This document shows, in pieces, positions 49,500 through 58,019 of a stretch of 64,000 bases of DNA. The position numbers and the translations under genes are program-made. The notes beneath the pieces are model-generated. The model made no database searches, was not told the origin of the DNA, and saw only the letters and a list, made by a program, of their open reading frames with translations. The stretch's first letter is position 1; each line of letters opens with the position of its first letter. The DNA comes from Anas platyrhynchos (lineage: Eukaryota; Chordata; Aves; Anseriformes; Anatidae), in the NCBI RefSeq assembly GCF_047663525.1, contig NC_092593.1:21486001-21550000 (forward strand). Direction: 5' to 3'.

Positions 49500-49515
49500 A
49501 TTATGGTTTGGAAAA

Positions 49516-50000
49516 AGAGACCCGCCTGCTCCCTGTCTCGCAGCGCGGCCGGGCTCCGTGCCCGGCCCCGGGCAGCCCCGGCCGCTCCGCGCAGCGCGCA
49601 AACTGCGCGGCCCCGACGCGCTCCGCGGGGGACGAGAGAGGGGTCGCAGGACGGGGGTCGCGCCCCACAGCCGTCGGAGGAGGGCTGGGGGGGTCGCGGT
49701 CCCCCCGCCGCGCCCCGTCGGGGAGGCCCCGACGGCCGGTCCGGCTGCTCCGGGCCGCCCGCTGCGCGGCGGCGGAGCCGTCCCGGTTTGCTCCCGGGTT
49801 CGCCCAGCCCCGAGGCTGCCCGGCGGCCGTCGGGCGAGCAGAACGGGAACCGGGGCTAAAGGCTCGGCTCCGCGCCCGAGCGCAGCGGGAACGGGAGCGC
49901 GGCGGCCCTGCGGGCGCGCAGTGGCCGCGGACGCGCGCAGGTCCCGAGCCCAACCGCCCCTGGCCGGACAGCAGCGGGGCGGTGGAGCAGAGGGGAGCAC
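49516..50000. other. CpG-island DNA between DLX1 and the first intergenic element
   Basis: A very GC-rich, CpG-dense stretch. The long open frames on both strands are compositional. It includes two facing copies of the recurrent near-palindrome at 49713-49735. Confidence 0.6.
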
Positions 50001-50004
50001 TTTA

Positions 50005-50930
50005 AGATATGTTAGCTCCTAGTAATTCAATAACGTCTTGCTAACAGTTCAAATAGAGAAATTATTAGTTTTCTCTCGGCGAGGCGGTCTTGAGTTAGAG
50101 TCTATTATAATTGTACATTTGAAAATGTTAATCTCAATACAGGCCTAATTAATTCTGCCTTGTTGCTGACAAGTAGTTCATCAAATATCTGATTCGAAGA
50201 TTTTCATAATGAGGATATTAATTAAACTATGAATAATCCAAAGGTGCTTATATTGAAACAATACCTCATTACAATGATTAAGTCCTGATTTCGAATATTA
50301 TACCTTTAACAATTGTCACCCCGCAAACACAACCTTATGGATGAGTCTGTAAATGGCAAAATGTAATTTTGGGATATATTTTTTCCCTTGTTGGGAAAAA
50401 AAAGTGCCCCTCATTTTCAAACACTTCTGAAATAGGTTACACACAGCTTAATGATGATCAAAATGACTCTTTTCTGCAAAAAAAGACCCCAAAGTGCGCG
50501 TACAGCTGCAAACCCAAGAGGGTCAGCATCATTTCACTGTATTCTCTTCTTGATTACAAGCCGAGCCCATCAAACACAACATAATTACAGTAATTTCAGG
50601 TTTATTTATTCTAATGCAGTTTCCCCATCTCTCTGGTAATTATGAGCAATTTTTTCGCCCAGGGAATCTTTTTGCATTAACAAAAGAGATAACGCACTGA
50701 AAGCCAAATTTGCTGTGCATTGAGAAAAGCGAAGAAAAAAAAAATAAAATAGGTGCGAGCTGCCATCTCTGCAATTCTCCTATATTGGAGCTCTGCAAAT
50801 TGCTTGCAGGTGTATGGAGCAGAGCTGTCAATAGGAAGGGGCTTCCAAATTAGCAAATGCACAATGTTGAAGTAATGAAGACAGACTTAGCAAAATTGCC
50901 AAACAACAGATACCTCTTTAATATCTTCCA
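50005..50930. promoter_or_regulatory. Candidate DLX1/2 intergenic enhancer, DLX1-proximal block
   Basis: This AT-rich block begins abruptly after CpG-rich DNA. It is full of homeodomain cores ('ctaattaattc' at about 50144, 'atattaattaaac' near 50215, 'ggtaattatgagcaat' near 50635, 'cataattacagtaat' near 50580) and has an ASCL1-type E-box CAGCTG at 50503-50508. It lies between convergent DLX1 and DLX2, where vertebrates carry the enhancers I12a and I12b, which respond to DLX and ASCL1 (MASH1). It may be one element or two (50005-50400 and 50480-50930). Which named enhancer it corresponds to cannot be decided here. Confidence 0.6.
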
Positions 50931-51109
50931 CCCAAAAAGAAAGAAAGAAAAAAAAATCCCTTTGGAGTGTCCCTGCGAACCCCCTTGAATGGCTGGGGAT
51001 GTTGTACATGTGTCAATCTAATTGCAGAGCACAGAGCAGCCCCTGAAACTAGAAAAAAAATCAAATATCAGAGTCCAAACCCGTTTGCATTCGATGCTCG
51101 CTCCCTTCG

Positions 51110-51610
51110 CCTGACAGAGGGAAAAAAAAAAGCGACCCCGCCGCCGCGCTCCGCGCTCGCCCCGCCGCCTTCCGCCGGCCCCGCTCCTGCCACCGGCGCA
51201 ACTCGCACGCCACGGAAAAAGTTCAGTCCCCCCCCGCGCCGGCCCTCCCGCCCCCCGCCTCCCCGGCTCCCGGAGCGGCGGCCCGGCCGTGGGGCTCCCG
51301 CTCGCACCGCTCCGGCCTCCGCCGCTCCGAGCACGCCCGGGCGCGGGGCGGCCGCCGGCGGAGCCCAGCGGCACCGCGGCCCCCGGCCCGGCGGCAGCCC
51401 CCGGCCCGGCATCGGCCCCGCTCCGGCCGGCCCCGGGCACGAGTCCGCGGGGCAGAGGCATCGGCCGAGCCCCGCCGGTGGTTCCCGGCCGCGCCGCGCT
51501 CCGCGCACTCACCTCGACCCCCGGGGGAGCGGAGCCGGCGCCGCCGCCCTTACCTTCCGCCCCGGGGCACGGCTCCGTGCGGCAAAGCGAAGGACCGAAG
51601 GCGGTTTTTT
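51110..51610. other. CpG-rich spacer between the two intergenic elements
   Basis: About 500 bp of dense CpG lie between two AT-rich enhancer-like blocks. The open frames are compositional shadows. No gene is supported. It could be the promoter of an enhancer-associated or antisense RNA, since antisense transcripts of this locus are known in mouse, but nothing in the sequence proves this. Confidence 0.45.
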
Positions 51611-51759
51611 GGCTATGAAAGTTACAGGAGCGAGAGAGTGTGAGAGACAGGGAGAGAGGGCTGGGGAGGGAAAAAAAAAATGGGGAAAAAAAAAAAAAAG
51701 AAGCCAAGCACAATAATAATATCCTGAGAGTGCAAATGTGGATTGAGATCCCCCAGAGA

Positions 51760-52420
51760 TGTACATGCCTCTGAGCGCAGGAGCCTTTTTGCAGCTCTGC
51801 TCTTGCAGAATATGACTGAAATTTTCTGCTATATAGCCTCTGTCTTTATAGCTGATGAAAAAAATTGCAGATTATTAGCATAAATGTTTACTCTTCATTA
51901 CGCTGATGACATTGTGCACTCGAGATCTTGGTAATCTTTGGGAAAATTATGAGTAATTTTTAAAAATTTTAAAGCAGCAGCAGTTACCATGCAATTCAGG
52001 CTAATTCTGCGTAGGCTCCGAACGGATATAATTATCGAGGAGTCAAGATGTTATGCTAAAAACTATGCATTGATATTCCCATTTATTATGTACATACAAC
52101 TTTGACAATGTTGATGCTTGAAATAGCAGGAAATTGTCTTGCGCAAAAATTACAGTCCATATTAGGACATGTGAAATTGCGAAGAATTATATAGTAATTG
52201 CAGGCTTTCAGATGGGAGAGCCAGAATGCTCAAACTAGTGCAAATGTGGATAAAATTACAGATCAGAGCAAAAATTAGGGAAAAAAGGGGTCTGGGATTT
52301 TTCAAGTTGGCTATAGGATTCCGGAAGTGTCTAATGCCACATGATTGCTACAGCTTTAGGGGAGACATTCATGCCTCAAATAACTCCTTTTGCCAGAGCC
52401 GCTTTAATTGAATTTCTCGT
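51760..52420. promoter_or_regulatory. Candidate DLX1/2 intergenic enhancer, DLX2-proximal block
   Basis: A second AT-rich, repeat-free block with dense homeodomain cores: 'gcagattattagcataaat' near 51867, 'aaaattatgagtaattt' near 51943, 'ggatataattatcgagg' near 52024, 'tatagtaattgcagg' near 52191. It ends sharply at CpG-rich DNA near 52430. Position and texture fit the second of the two conserved intergenic DLX enhancers; the assignment is inferred. Confidence 0.6.
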
Positions 52421-52429
52421 GCTTTTTCT

Positions 52430-54180
52430 TTTCACCGGGGCAAACGAGCAAATTGCCTCCCCTCGGCACAGCGCGGCCGGCCCCGCCCGTGCGCGGCGAG
52501 CGGACGGAGCCCCCCGGGCCGGCCCGACGTGGGGGGACGATCGGGGGGGGATCGCTGCTGGGGGCCGGGGAGGAACGGGACGAGCCCCCCCCTCGGGCTC
52601 TCCCCGGGGCCGGGGCGCTCCTCGCCCCCTGGGCTGCCCTCCTCGGCGGGGCGGCCCCGGGCTCCCCCCTGCCCGCCCCCAGTAGCCGCCTCGTCGGGGG
52701 GCGGCCGGTTTGCGGTGCAGCCTGCCCCAACCGGGAGCACGGGCACAGGGGAGAAAGCTCACGCCGCACGTGTGCGTGGACGTGTATATGCGATGGACGG
52801 AGGGATGCCACTGCGGCGCGGGTGGCCGTGGGCACGCCTGGGCGTCCCCTTGTCCCCTAGGGGTGCCCGAGGGTGCCGCGGGGTGCCCCGACGGCTCCCG
52901 CACAGCCGGCCCGGGGAGCCGCTGCCGGCGGGCCGCAACCAAGTGCCGCCGGATCATCAGCAAAAAGCAACGCGCCGAGCAGGAGAAGCAAAGCGCGGAG
53001 GGCTCCCCGCTCTGCCCCGGCCAGGGGCAGTCCCGGAGCAGGGACCCCCCGCAGCTGCGGGCACCGCGCCCGACCCCACGGGGCCGAGACAGGCTCGGCG
53101 CCGCCGCACCGGGCTGCAGCCGGGCGAGGGGGTCGGCAGGGGCAGGGAGGGGATGGGGGGGGTCTCGGGGAACTTCTTTCGGTAACCAGAAGCGTCTGGA
53201 AAAGCGACGGGGCGGGGGGTCCCCGTCCCGGCTCTGCCCCGCGCTCCTGCTTTCCTCCCGCAGCTCGGACGCGGGGTGTCAGCAAAACCCGTCACCTGCC
53301 GGAGGGGTGTCCCGGCGCCCGTCCCCCCCCGCCACGCGTGTCCGTGTGTCCGGAGGCGGCCCCCGCCGCCTCCCCTCCCAGCCCCGCTCCGCTCCGCGCC
53401 CGGCCCCCGCCGCTTCGCCCCCCGCCGCTCGGGGCCGGTGTCCCCGCCGCTCCCCGGGGCGGCTTCGCCTTTGTCTCTCCCGCTCCCTCCTCCCCTGCAG
53501 CCTCCTCTCCCGTCCTTCCCCCCCTTCCTTCTCCTTGCCGCACTCCTCCTTCGCCTTCTGCCCCCACCCCTTCCCCCGGGCTCTCCCCGTGGCTCTCAGG
53601 CACAAGCCGCCCCCCGGACTCCCCCCTGCCGTCCCCCCTTCTGCCGGAGGGTCCCGGGCGAGCACCCGGCCTGGCGGGGAGCGGGGGGCAAGGGGGGGCA
53701 ACGGGGGGCAACGGGGGCCGGCAGCAGCCGCCTTTCGCCCCTCTCCGCTCCCAGCGGCACCTCCGCGGACTCGGCATCCCCCGGGGGGGCGGCTCGGAGG
53801 GGGCAGCCCCTGCAAGGGGGTAGCCGGGGGTGCCTCCGGCCTGGGTACAAACGACGGGGAGGCAGAAGAGAGAAATTACTCCGGGGCCGTGCCCCAAACC
53901 CCTCCGGCACGTCTGGGAGGCGGTGAGACGGCAGGAGCCAGTCCCGGGCGAAATGTCCCTGGCGCCAGCAGGCAGGGGGGAGGGCCGGGTCTGGGCTGCC
54001 GGAGGCAGCGCTGAGTGATTCATGGCCTCGCCGCGAAGACTGGCAGGGGCGAGACTTTATTGTAGACGGGAAAGGACGGGGGGGAGAAGGGGGGAGGCTG
54101 CCGGCTTGCGGCAACGTCGCGGTGGCGAGCAGGAGAGGCGGCTCCCCGCAGGTGAGCACCGCCGGCCCCGACCTCCCCCG
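52430..54180. other. CpG island downstream of DLX2, no gene supported
   Basis: About 1.7 kb of very GC-rich DNA with long overlapping open frames on both strands and in several phases. None has conserved motifs, and the encoded peptides are Pro/Arg/Gly/Ala runs expected from composition alone. I do not call a gene here. Confidence 0.6.
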
Positions 54181-54199
54181 TCCCCAAAGAAACTCAGCG

Positions 54200-54832
54200 C
54201 GGGCACCATGGAAACAATAATTTATTTAAATAATCTCTGCTTATCGTAAAAGAAACATTAAAGAGTGTTTAAGTTTTCCATAATAAATAACCCCAAATAC
54301 CCTTTTTTGTTTCGTTTCGTTTCACGGGTCTGAACGGCGAACCGCGCCGGGGCAGGGCCGGGGGCTGCCGGGGGGGCCCCGTCGGGGCCCGACCCCCGCC
54401 CGAAAGCACCGTGCGGGCGGGAGACCCCCCTCGCCGGGCTGTTTCCTACACGGCTACAAGGGACAACTTAAACACGGGAGGCTCTCGTTTTAAATCTACA
54501 TATAAAAATTATTTATCTTTTTTTTTTTTTTATCGTTTTATTATTATTTTTTTGTTTAGTCCCCAACATCAAAATGAGGTCTTCCGCAAAGGCACCTATC
54601 AACTTTAAAAAAATAAAAAATAAAATTAAGCAAAGTTCTGCACTGGTGATTTGACGAGAAAGACGGGGAGGAAGGAGGGGAGAGGAGCGCCGGTCCCACA
54701 CTGCTCACTTCGGCTGCGGGGGGCGTTGGGGGGAGCTCGGTCCGGTGCCGCGACGGGACGGGACGGGACGGGGCTGCTCCAAAGCACCAGTGCTGCACGT
54801 CGGGGCCCCGCGGGCTCGAGTCTCTGCGGCGC
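54200..54832 (-). other. DLX2: DLX2 3' UTR
   Basis: Downstream of the TAG stop the minus strand is first GC-rich, with a (GTCCC)n-type run at about 54757-54772, and then AT-rich with an A-tract near 54520-54533. It ends around one of two poly(A) signals. Confidence 0.5.
54221..54226 (-). terminator. DLX2: Probable DLX2 poly(A) signal (AATAAA on minus strand)
   Basis: The minus strand reads AATAAA here, about 610 bp after the DLX2 stop. A nearer AATAAA (plus positions 54538-54543) gives an alternative short 3' UTR. Confidence 0.5.
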
Positions 54833-55138
54833 CTAGAAGATGCCGCCGCCGTGGTGGTGCGGGGGCTGCGGCGGCTGCGGGAGGGGGGCGGCCGCCGGCA
54901 GGTGCGCGGGGCCGCCGGGCGCCGTCGGGTACCAGGGGTAGGTGCCGAGGAAGGCGGCGGCGGGGCTGGGGCTGGCGGGGCCGCCCGGCGTGCGCGGGTG
55001 CGCGGCGAAGTCCCAGGCCGGGGGCGAGGCGGGGGGCGGCGGCGAGGCGCTGCGGCGCGGGGGGGGCTCCGCCGGGATCTCGCCGCTCTTCCACATCTTC
55101 TTGAACTTGGAGCGGCGGTTCTGGAACCAGATCTTCAC
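54833..55138 (-). CDS. DLX2: DLX2 exon 3 (homeodomain helix 3 and C-terminus)
   Basis: 101 codons plus TAG. It begins [20 protein letters not shown] and continues Pro/Ala-rich to a conserved FLGTYPWY-type motif, ending PHHHGGGIF. The acceptor on the minus strand follows CTCTCCCCCCAG. Confidence 0.96.
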   Translation of the reverse strand: MKIWFQNRRSKFKKMWKSGEIPAEPPPRRSASPPPPASPPAWDFAAHPRTPGGPASPSPAAAFLGTYPWYPTAPGGPAHLPAAAPLPQPPQPPHHHGGGIF

Positions 55139-56013
55139 CTGGGGGGAGAGCCGCGTCAGCTGGCCGCCGCCGCGCCGGGGCCGGGCGGGCTCCGCAGCTC
55201 CGCGGGCTCCGGCGCCGGCTCGGCCTCGAGACAGACACCCCCCGGCCCCCGGCCCCCGGCCCCCGGCCCGCCCCGGGCCGTCGAGGCGCCGCGGGCCGAA
55301 ACCCCCTCCCGCGCCCCGACGGCGCCCGCCCGCCCGCCCCGGCCCCGTCGGGACGGGAGGTGCCGGGGCCCCGCGGCGGGAGGGCCCTACCTGCGTCTGG
55401 GTGAGGCCGAGGGAGGCCGCCAGCTCCGCTCTCTCGGGCAGGGCGAGGTACTGGGTTTTCTGGAAGCGCCGCTGCAGGGCCGCCAGCTGGAAGCTGGAGT
55501 AGATGGTCCGCGGCTTCCGCACTTTCTTCGGCTTGCCGTTCACTATCCTGATCTCCGGCTCGCAGTCCTCCTTCTCTGCTGCGGCACACGCGGCGGTCCC
55601 GGTGAGGACGGGCGCCCCCGCCGCCCCGGGCCCTGCCCGCCGGCACCGCCCGCCCCGTCGGGGCGGCCCCGCCGGGCACGAGCGCCCTCCCCGCTCCCTC
55701 CCCGGGGCCCCGAGCGCGGCCCCGCCGGGCTCCCGCGGGCCCCCCCCGGGGCTCGGACGTACCGGGGTCGTTGCTGGCCGGGGAGGCCCTGGCGCCGTAG
55801 GGCCCGTAGGAGCCGTACGCGCCCGCGTAGCCCAGGTCGTAGCCGGCCTTGGCCGAGTAGGGGGCGGCGCCGCCGGCCGCGTAGGGGTAGGAGCCCAGCG
55901 GGCCGTAGGGCGGCCCCCCCGCCGCCCCGTGCTGCTGGTTGGTGTAGTAGCTGCTGTCGGTGGCGGTGGACACGGGCAGCGTGGGGGACTCCTGCGGCTT
56001 GTGCAGGCCGCCG

Positions 56014-56044
<31 letters not shown>

Positions 56045-56108
56045 AGCCGCCGGCGGAGATCTGGCTGGCGTGCATGTCCGGCACCAGGCTCTCCAGGACG
56101 CCGGTCAT
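54833..56108 (-). CDS. DLX2: Distal-less homeobox 2 (spliced, 3 coding exons, 278 aa)
   Basis: This homeodomain transcription factor pairs with DLX1. The start [18 protein letters not shown], the middle [20 protein letters not shown] and the linker [18 protein letters not shown] identify DLX2. The homeodomain covers about residues 134-193 ([17 protein letters not shown] to KFKKMW) with Trp181, Gln183 and Asn184 in helix 3. At 278 aa the protein is about 50 residues shorter than the human one (328 aa): the C-terminal Gly/Ser-rich and poly-His segments are reduced (HHH only) and the region after the homeodomain is Pro/Ala-rich. A run of nine Gln stands at residues 23-31, where mammals have a His/Gln- and Ser-rich segment. 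Exons are 346, 185 and 306 bp; introns are about 187 and 252 bp, with the second after TQTQ as in DLX1. All phases agree and no defect is seen. Confidence 0.97.
55391..55575 (-). CDS. DLX2: DLX2 exon 2 (5' part of homeobox)
   Basis: 185 bp, reading [14 protein letters not shown] and then the homeodomain to GLTQTQ, minus-strand donor GTAGGG. Its acceptor is a tandem CAGCAG; the start given uses the downstream AG, which keeps the Glu found in the human protein. Confidence 0.94.
55763..56108 (-). CDS. DLX2: DLX2 exon 1 (coding part)
   Basis: 115 codons plus one base, ending ASNDP, with the minus-strand donor GTACGT. It encodes the N-terminal Gln-rich and Tyr/Gly-rich segment. Confidence 0.96.
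56016..56042 (-). repeat. DLX2: Pure (CAG)9 tract encoding polyglutamine in DLX2
   Basis: Nine uninterrupted CAG codons on the minus strand encode residues 23-31 of DLX2. Because the repeat is pure, it is likely to vary in length between individuals. Confidence 0.95.
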
Positions 56109-56350
56109 CCCGCGCCCCCGCCCGCCCGCCGCCCTCCCGCCGGGGCACGGGGCACGGGCCGCCGCCCCGCGGCCGTCCCCACCGGGGCGCGGAGGTCAGG
56201 GCCGCGGCACCATGCCCACCATGCCCGCCTCGCCTCGCCGCGCCGCGCTGCGCGCCCGCGGGGCCGGGCCGGGGCGGGCCGGGGCGGGCAGCCGCGCTCC
56301 CGCCGCCGCCAGCGGGACGGGCTCTGCGGCGCCGCGCGCCGCCGGGGCGG

Positions 56351-56403
56351 CATTTAACACCGGTCACGTGGCCGCGCCGCACGTCACCTAGCAACGGCCA
56401 ATA
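56351..56403 (-). promoter_or_regulatory. DLX2: DLX2 proximal promoter module (E-box, CRE, X-box, CCAAT)
   Basis: About 250-295 bp upstream of the DLX2 start codon there are an E-box CACGTG (56365-56370), a CRE-type ACGTCA (56381-56386, TGACGT on the minus strand), a perfect RFX X-box GTCACC-T-AGCAAC (56383-56395) and a CCAAT box (56398-56402, plus orientation). The CRE overlaps the X-box and the CCAAT box starts 3 bp after it. A weak AT-rich word (TTAAAT on the minus strand, near 56352) is the only TATA-like element. The whole lies in a CpG island. Binding is inferred from motif matches. Confidence 0.65.
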
Positions 56404-56484
56404 GGGCGCCCGCGCGCGCCCCGGCCCCGCGGGCGCGGGGACGTGCGGCACCGGGGGCGCGCACCGCGCGGGGACGCGCAGCAG

Positions 56485-56580
56485 CCCCGTCCCGTCCCGT
56501 CCCGCCCCGCCCCGTCCCGCCCCGCCCCGTCCCGTCCCGTCCCGTCCCGTCCCGCCCCGTCCCGTTCCGTCCCGTCCCGC
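56485..56580. repeat. (CCCGT)n / (CCCGC)n pentanucleotide repeat
   Basis: About 19 tandem pentamers, mostly CCCGT with CCCGC and one TCCGT variant, lie about 380-470 bp upstream of the DLX2 start. The opposite strand is a run of ACGGG, with regularly spaced GGG triplets that could form G-quadruplexes. Confidence 0.95.
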
Positions 56581-56980
56581 TGCTCCCCGTCTCCCTGCCG
56601 GTCCCCGCGCCCCGACGGGGCGCTCCCATCCCCGCCCGGGGTCCCTCCCTGCCGGCCCAGGAGCGGTCCGGCCGCCCCGTCGGGGCGCACCGAGCGTTTC
56701 GCGCAGCCTCCGCCGACGGCGCCCGCTGGGCAGCCGGTGCCCGCCGCCACACAGCCCGGCACGGCGGCGGCCGCCCCTGCCCGCTGCCGGCGGCGCCGCT
56801 CCGTCGGGGCGGGCGAGGCGGCGGCGCTGGCCTCGGCCGCCCTCTGGCGGGGGGAGCGGCCGCAGCAACGCCCGCGCGGCGCCGGCAGCCCCCGGCCGCG
56901 GGTGGCGCCCCCCTGCGGGAGGGGGCACGCAGCGGGGCGGGGGCGCCGTGGCCGCGCTGCCTCTGCACGGGGCAGGCGTC

Positions 56981-57046
56981 CCCCGCGTGCTCCCCGCGTG
57001 CTCCCCTCGTGCCCCCCGCGTGCTCCCCGCGTGCCCCCCTCATGTT
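56981..57046. repeat. 11-bp tandem repeat, six units
   Basis: The unit ccccgcgtgct repeats six times (positions 2, 4 and 5 nearly perfect, 3 and 6 with a cccctc variant) upstream of DLX2. Confidence 0.9.
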
Positions 57047-57967
57047 CGCGCCCTTCGCGCCCGGCGCGTGGCCCCTCAACGGTCCCGCTCGCGCCCGCCT
57101 CAGCCCCTCACAGCGCCTCACCGTGAGGCGGCGACGGCGCCGGGCGGCTCCCCCGGGGCGCTTCTGAGGCGGCGGGCGCTGAGGTGAGCGGGGCCGGGCC
57201 GGGAAGGCGGGGAGCGGCTGTGGGTGTTCGTCCGGGTGCTGCGGGGAAAAAAAAAAAAAAATAATAATAAAAAAAAAGCAACCGCAATTTTTTTTGAGGC
57301 AATTAAGGACTGCGCCGGGTGCTCGCAGCGCGCAGCCTGCTCGGTGTTATTCGGGAGTGAGGGGGCAGAACGGGAGCCGGTGGCCCACGGCTACGTGGGT
57401 CGTGTGGAGATCTCCGCGCCGCTCCTACCTCCGCCTGTCCCCGCGTCAGAAGCGGTGTGTGATGCTGGGGGGGGGGGGCAGGGCGAGCGGTTAAACCCGA
57501 AGGAGGGAGCGGAGGGGTGTGCTGCGTGCCCGTCAGCCCTGCTCCGTGCCGGGGTGACAGGCCGTGTGGTGTCACTTGTGTCCCGTGAGCAGCAACGCGT
57601 GGATCAGCCCAACCGAGCCTCTCCTGGAGCCTGCTCGTTCGGTTGCCCACGACAGAAGGGCGCTCGCCCTGCACTGCAGAGGAGGTCAGTGTTCAAAGAC
57701 CAGGCTGTGAGGTTTATTTACGTAACCGTGCAGCTCTCATTGCCTGGGGCTGCAGAACAGGTGAGCGGCTTTGTTGGTGTTTCACTTTGTTTTACTTCTG
57801 TTTCAGAAGCATCCACATGCTGCTAGGACTGTGGGCATTCTTTATCAAATATACCGAACACACTGTGTACAGGCTCGAGAAAGTACCATCACTCTTCAAA
57901 ATCATCATCCCTCCCTCCAGCTGATCAGTACACATGTATTTATTTATTTATTTTTATTTTTTTACAG

Positions 57968-58012
57968 GGCAACTGTATATGACTCAGAAAAGTCTACAGC
58001 AACGCCTACCTG
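57968..58012 (+). ncRNA. Possible small exon of a transcript divergent from DLX2
   Basis: A 45-bp segment is flanked by a strong acceptor (T-rich tract ending in acag at 57964-57967) and a donor (gtatgt at 58013). An upstream donor gtgagc at 57761 could be its partner. In other vertebrates a non-coding transcript runs divergently from DLX2. No expression evidence exists here and the exon may be fortuitous. Confidence 0.2.
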
Positions 58013-58019
58013 GTATGTT

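Larger units (their letters stand above)
48079..49515 (+). other. DLX1: DLX1 3' UTR
   Basis: The stretch is mostly AT-rich with A-tracts near 48140-48240, a GC-rich middle (48930-49100), an (ATT)n run at about 49147-49169 and T-rich segments near 49200-49250. An early AATAAA occurs at 48181-48186, and a variant signal AGTAAA at 49494-49499 lies just before an abrupt change to CpG-rich intergenic DNA. The long form is inferred from that sharp border. Confidence 0.55.
56404..57470. other. DLX2 upstream CpG island
   Basis: Dense CpG continues from the DLX2 promoter to about 57.2 kb and tails off by about 57.6 kb. It contains the pentamer and 11-mer repeats. A good splice donor on the plus strand, 'gctgag|gtgagc' at 57183, could belong to a divergent non-coding transcript. 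No protein gene is supported. Confidence 0.5.

Noticed and set aside
52710-54014. 434-codon plus-strand open frame between DLX1 and DLX2
   Set aside because: Overlapping long frames exist in several phases and both strands, which points to composition. There is no recognisable protein and no splice or promoter support.
54851-56928. Open frames of 517 (plus) and 461 (minus) codons overlapping DLX2
   Set aside because: These are shadows of the DLX2 exons and its CpG island in other frames; the real DLX2 reading frame is fixed by homeodomain identity and splice sites.
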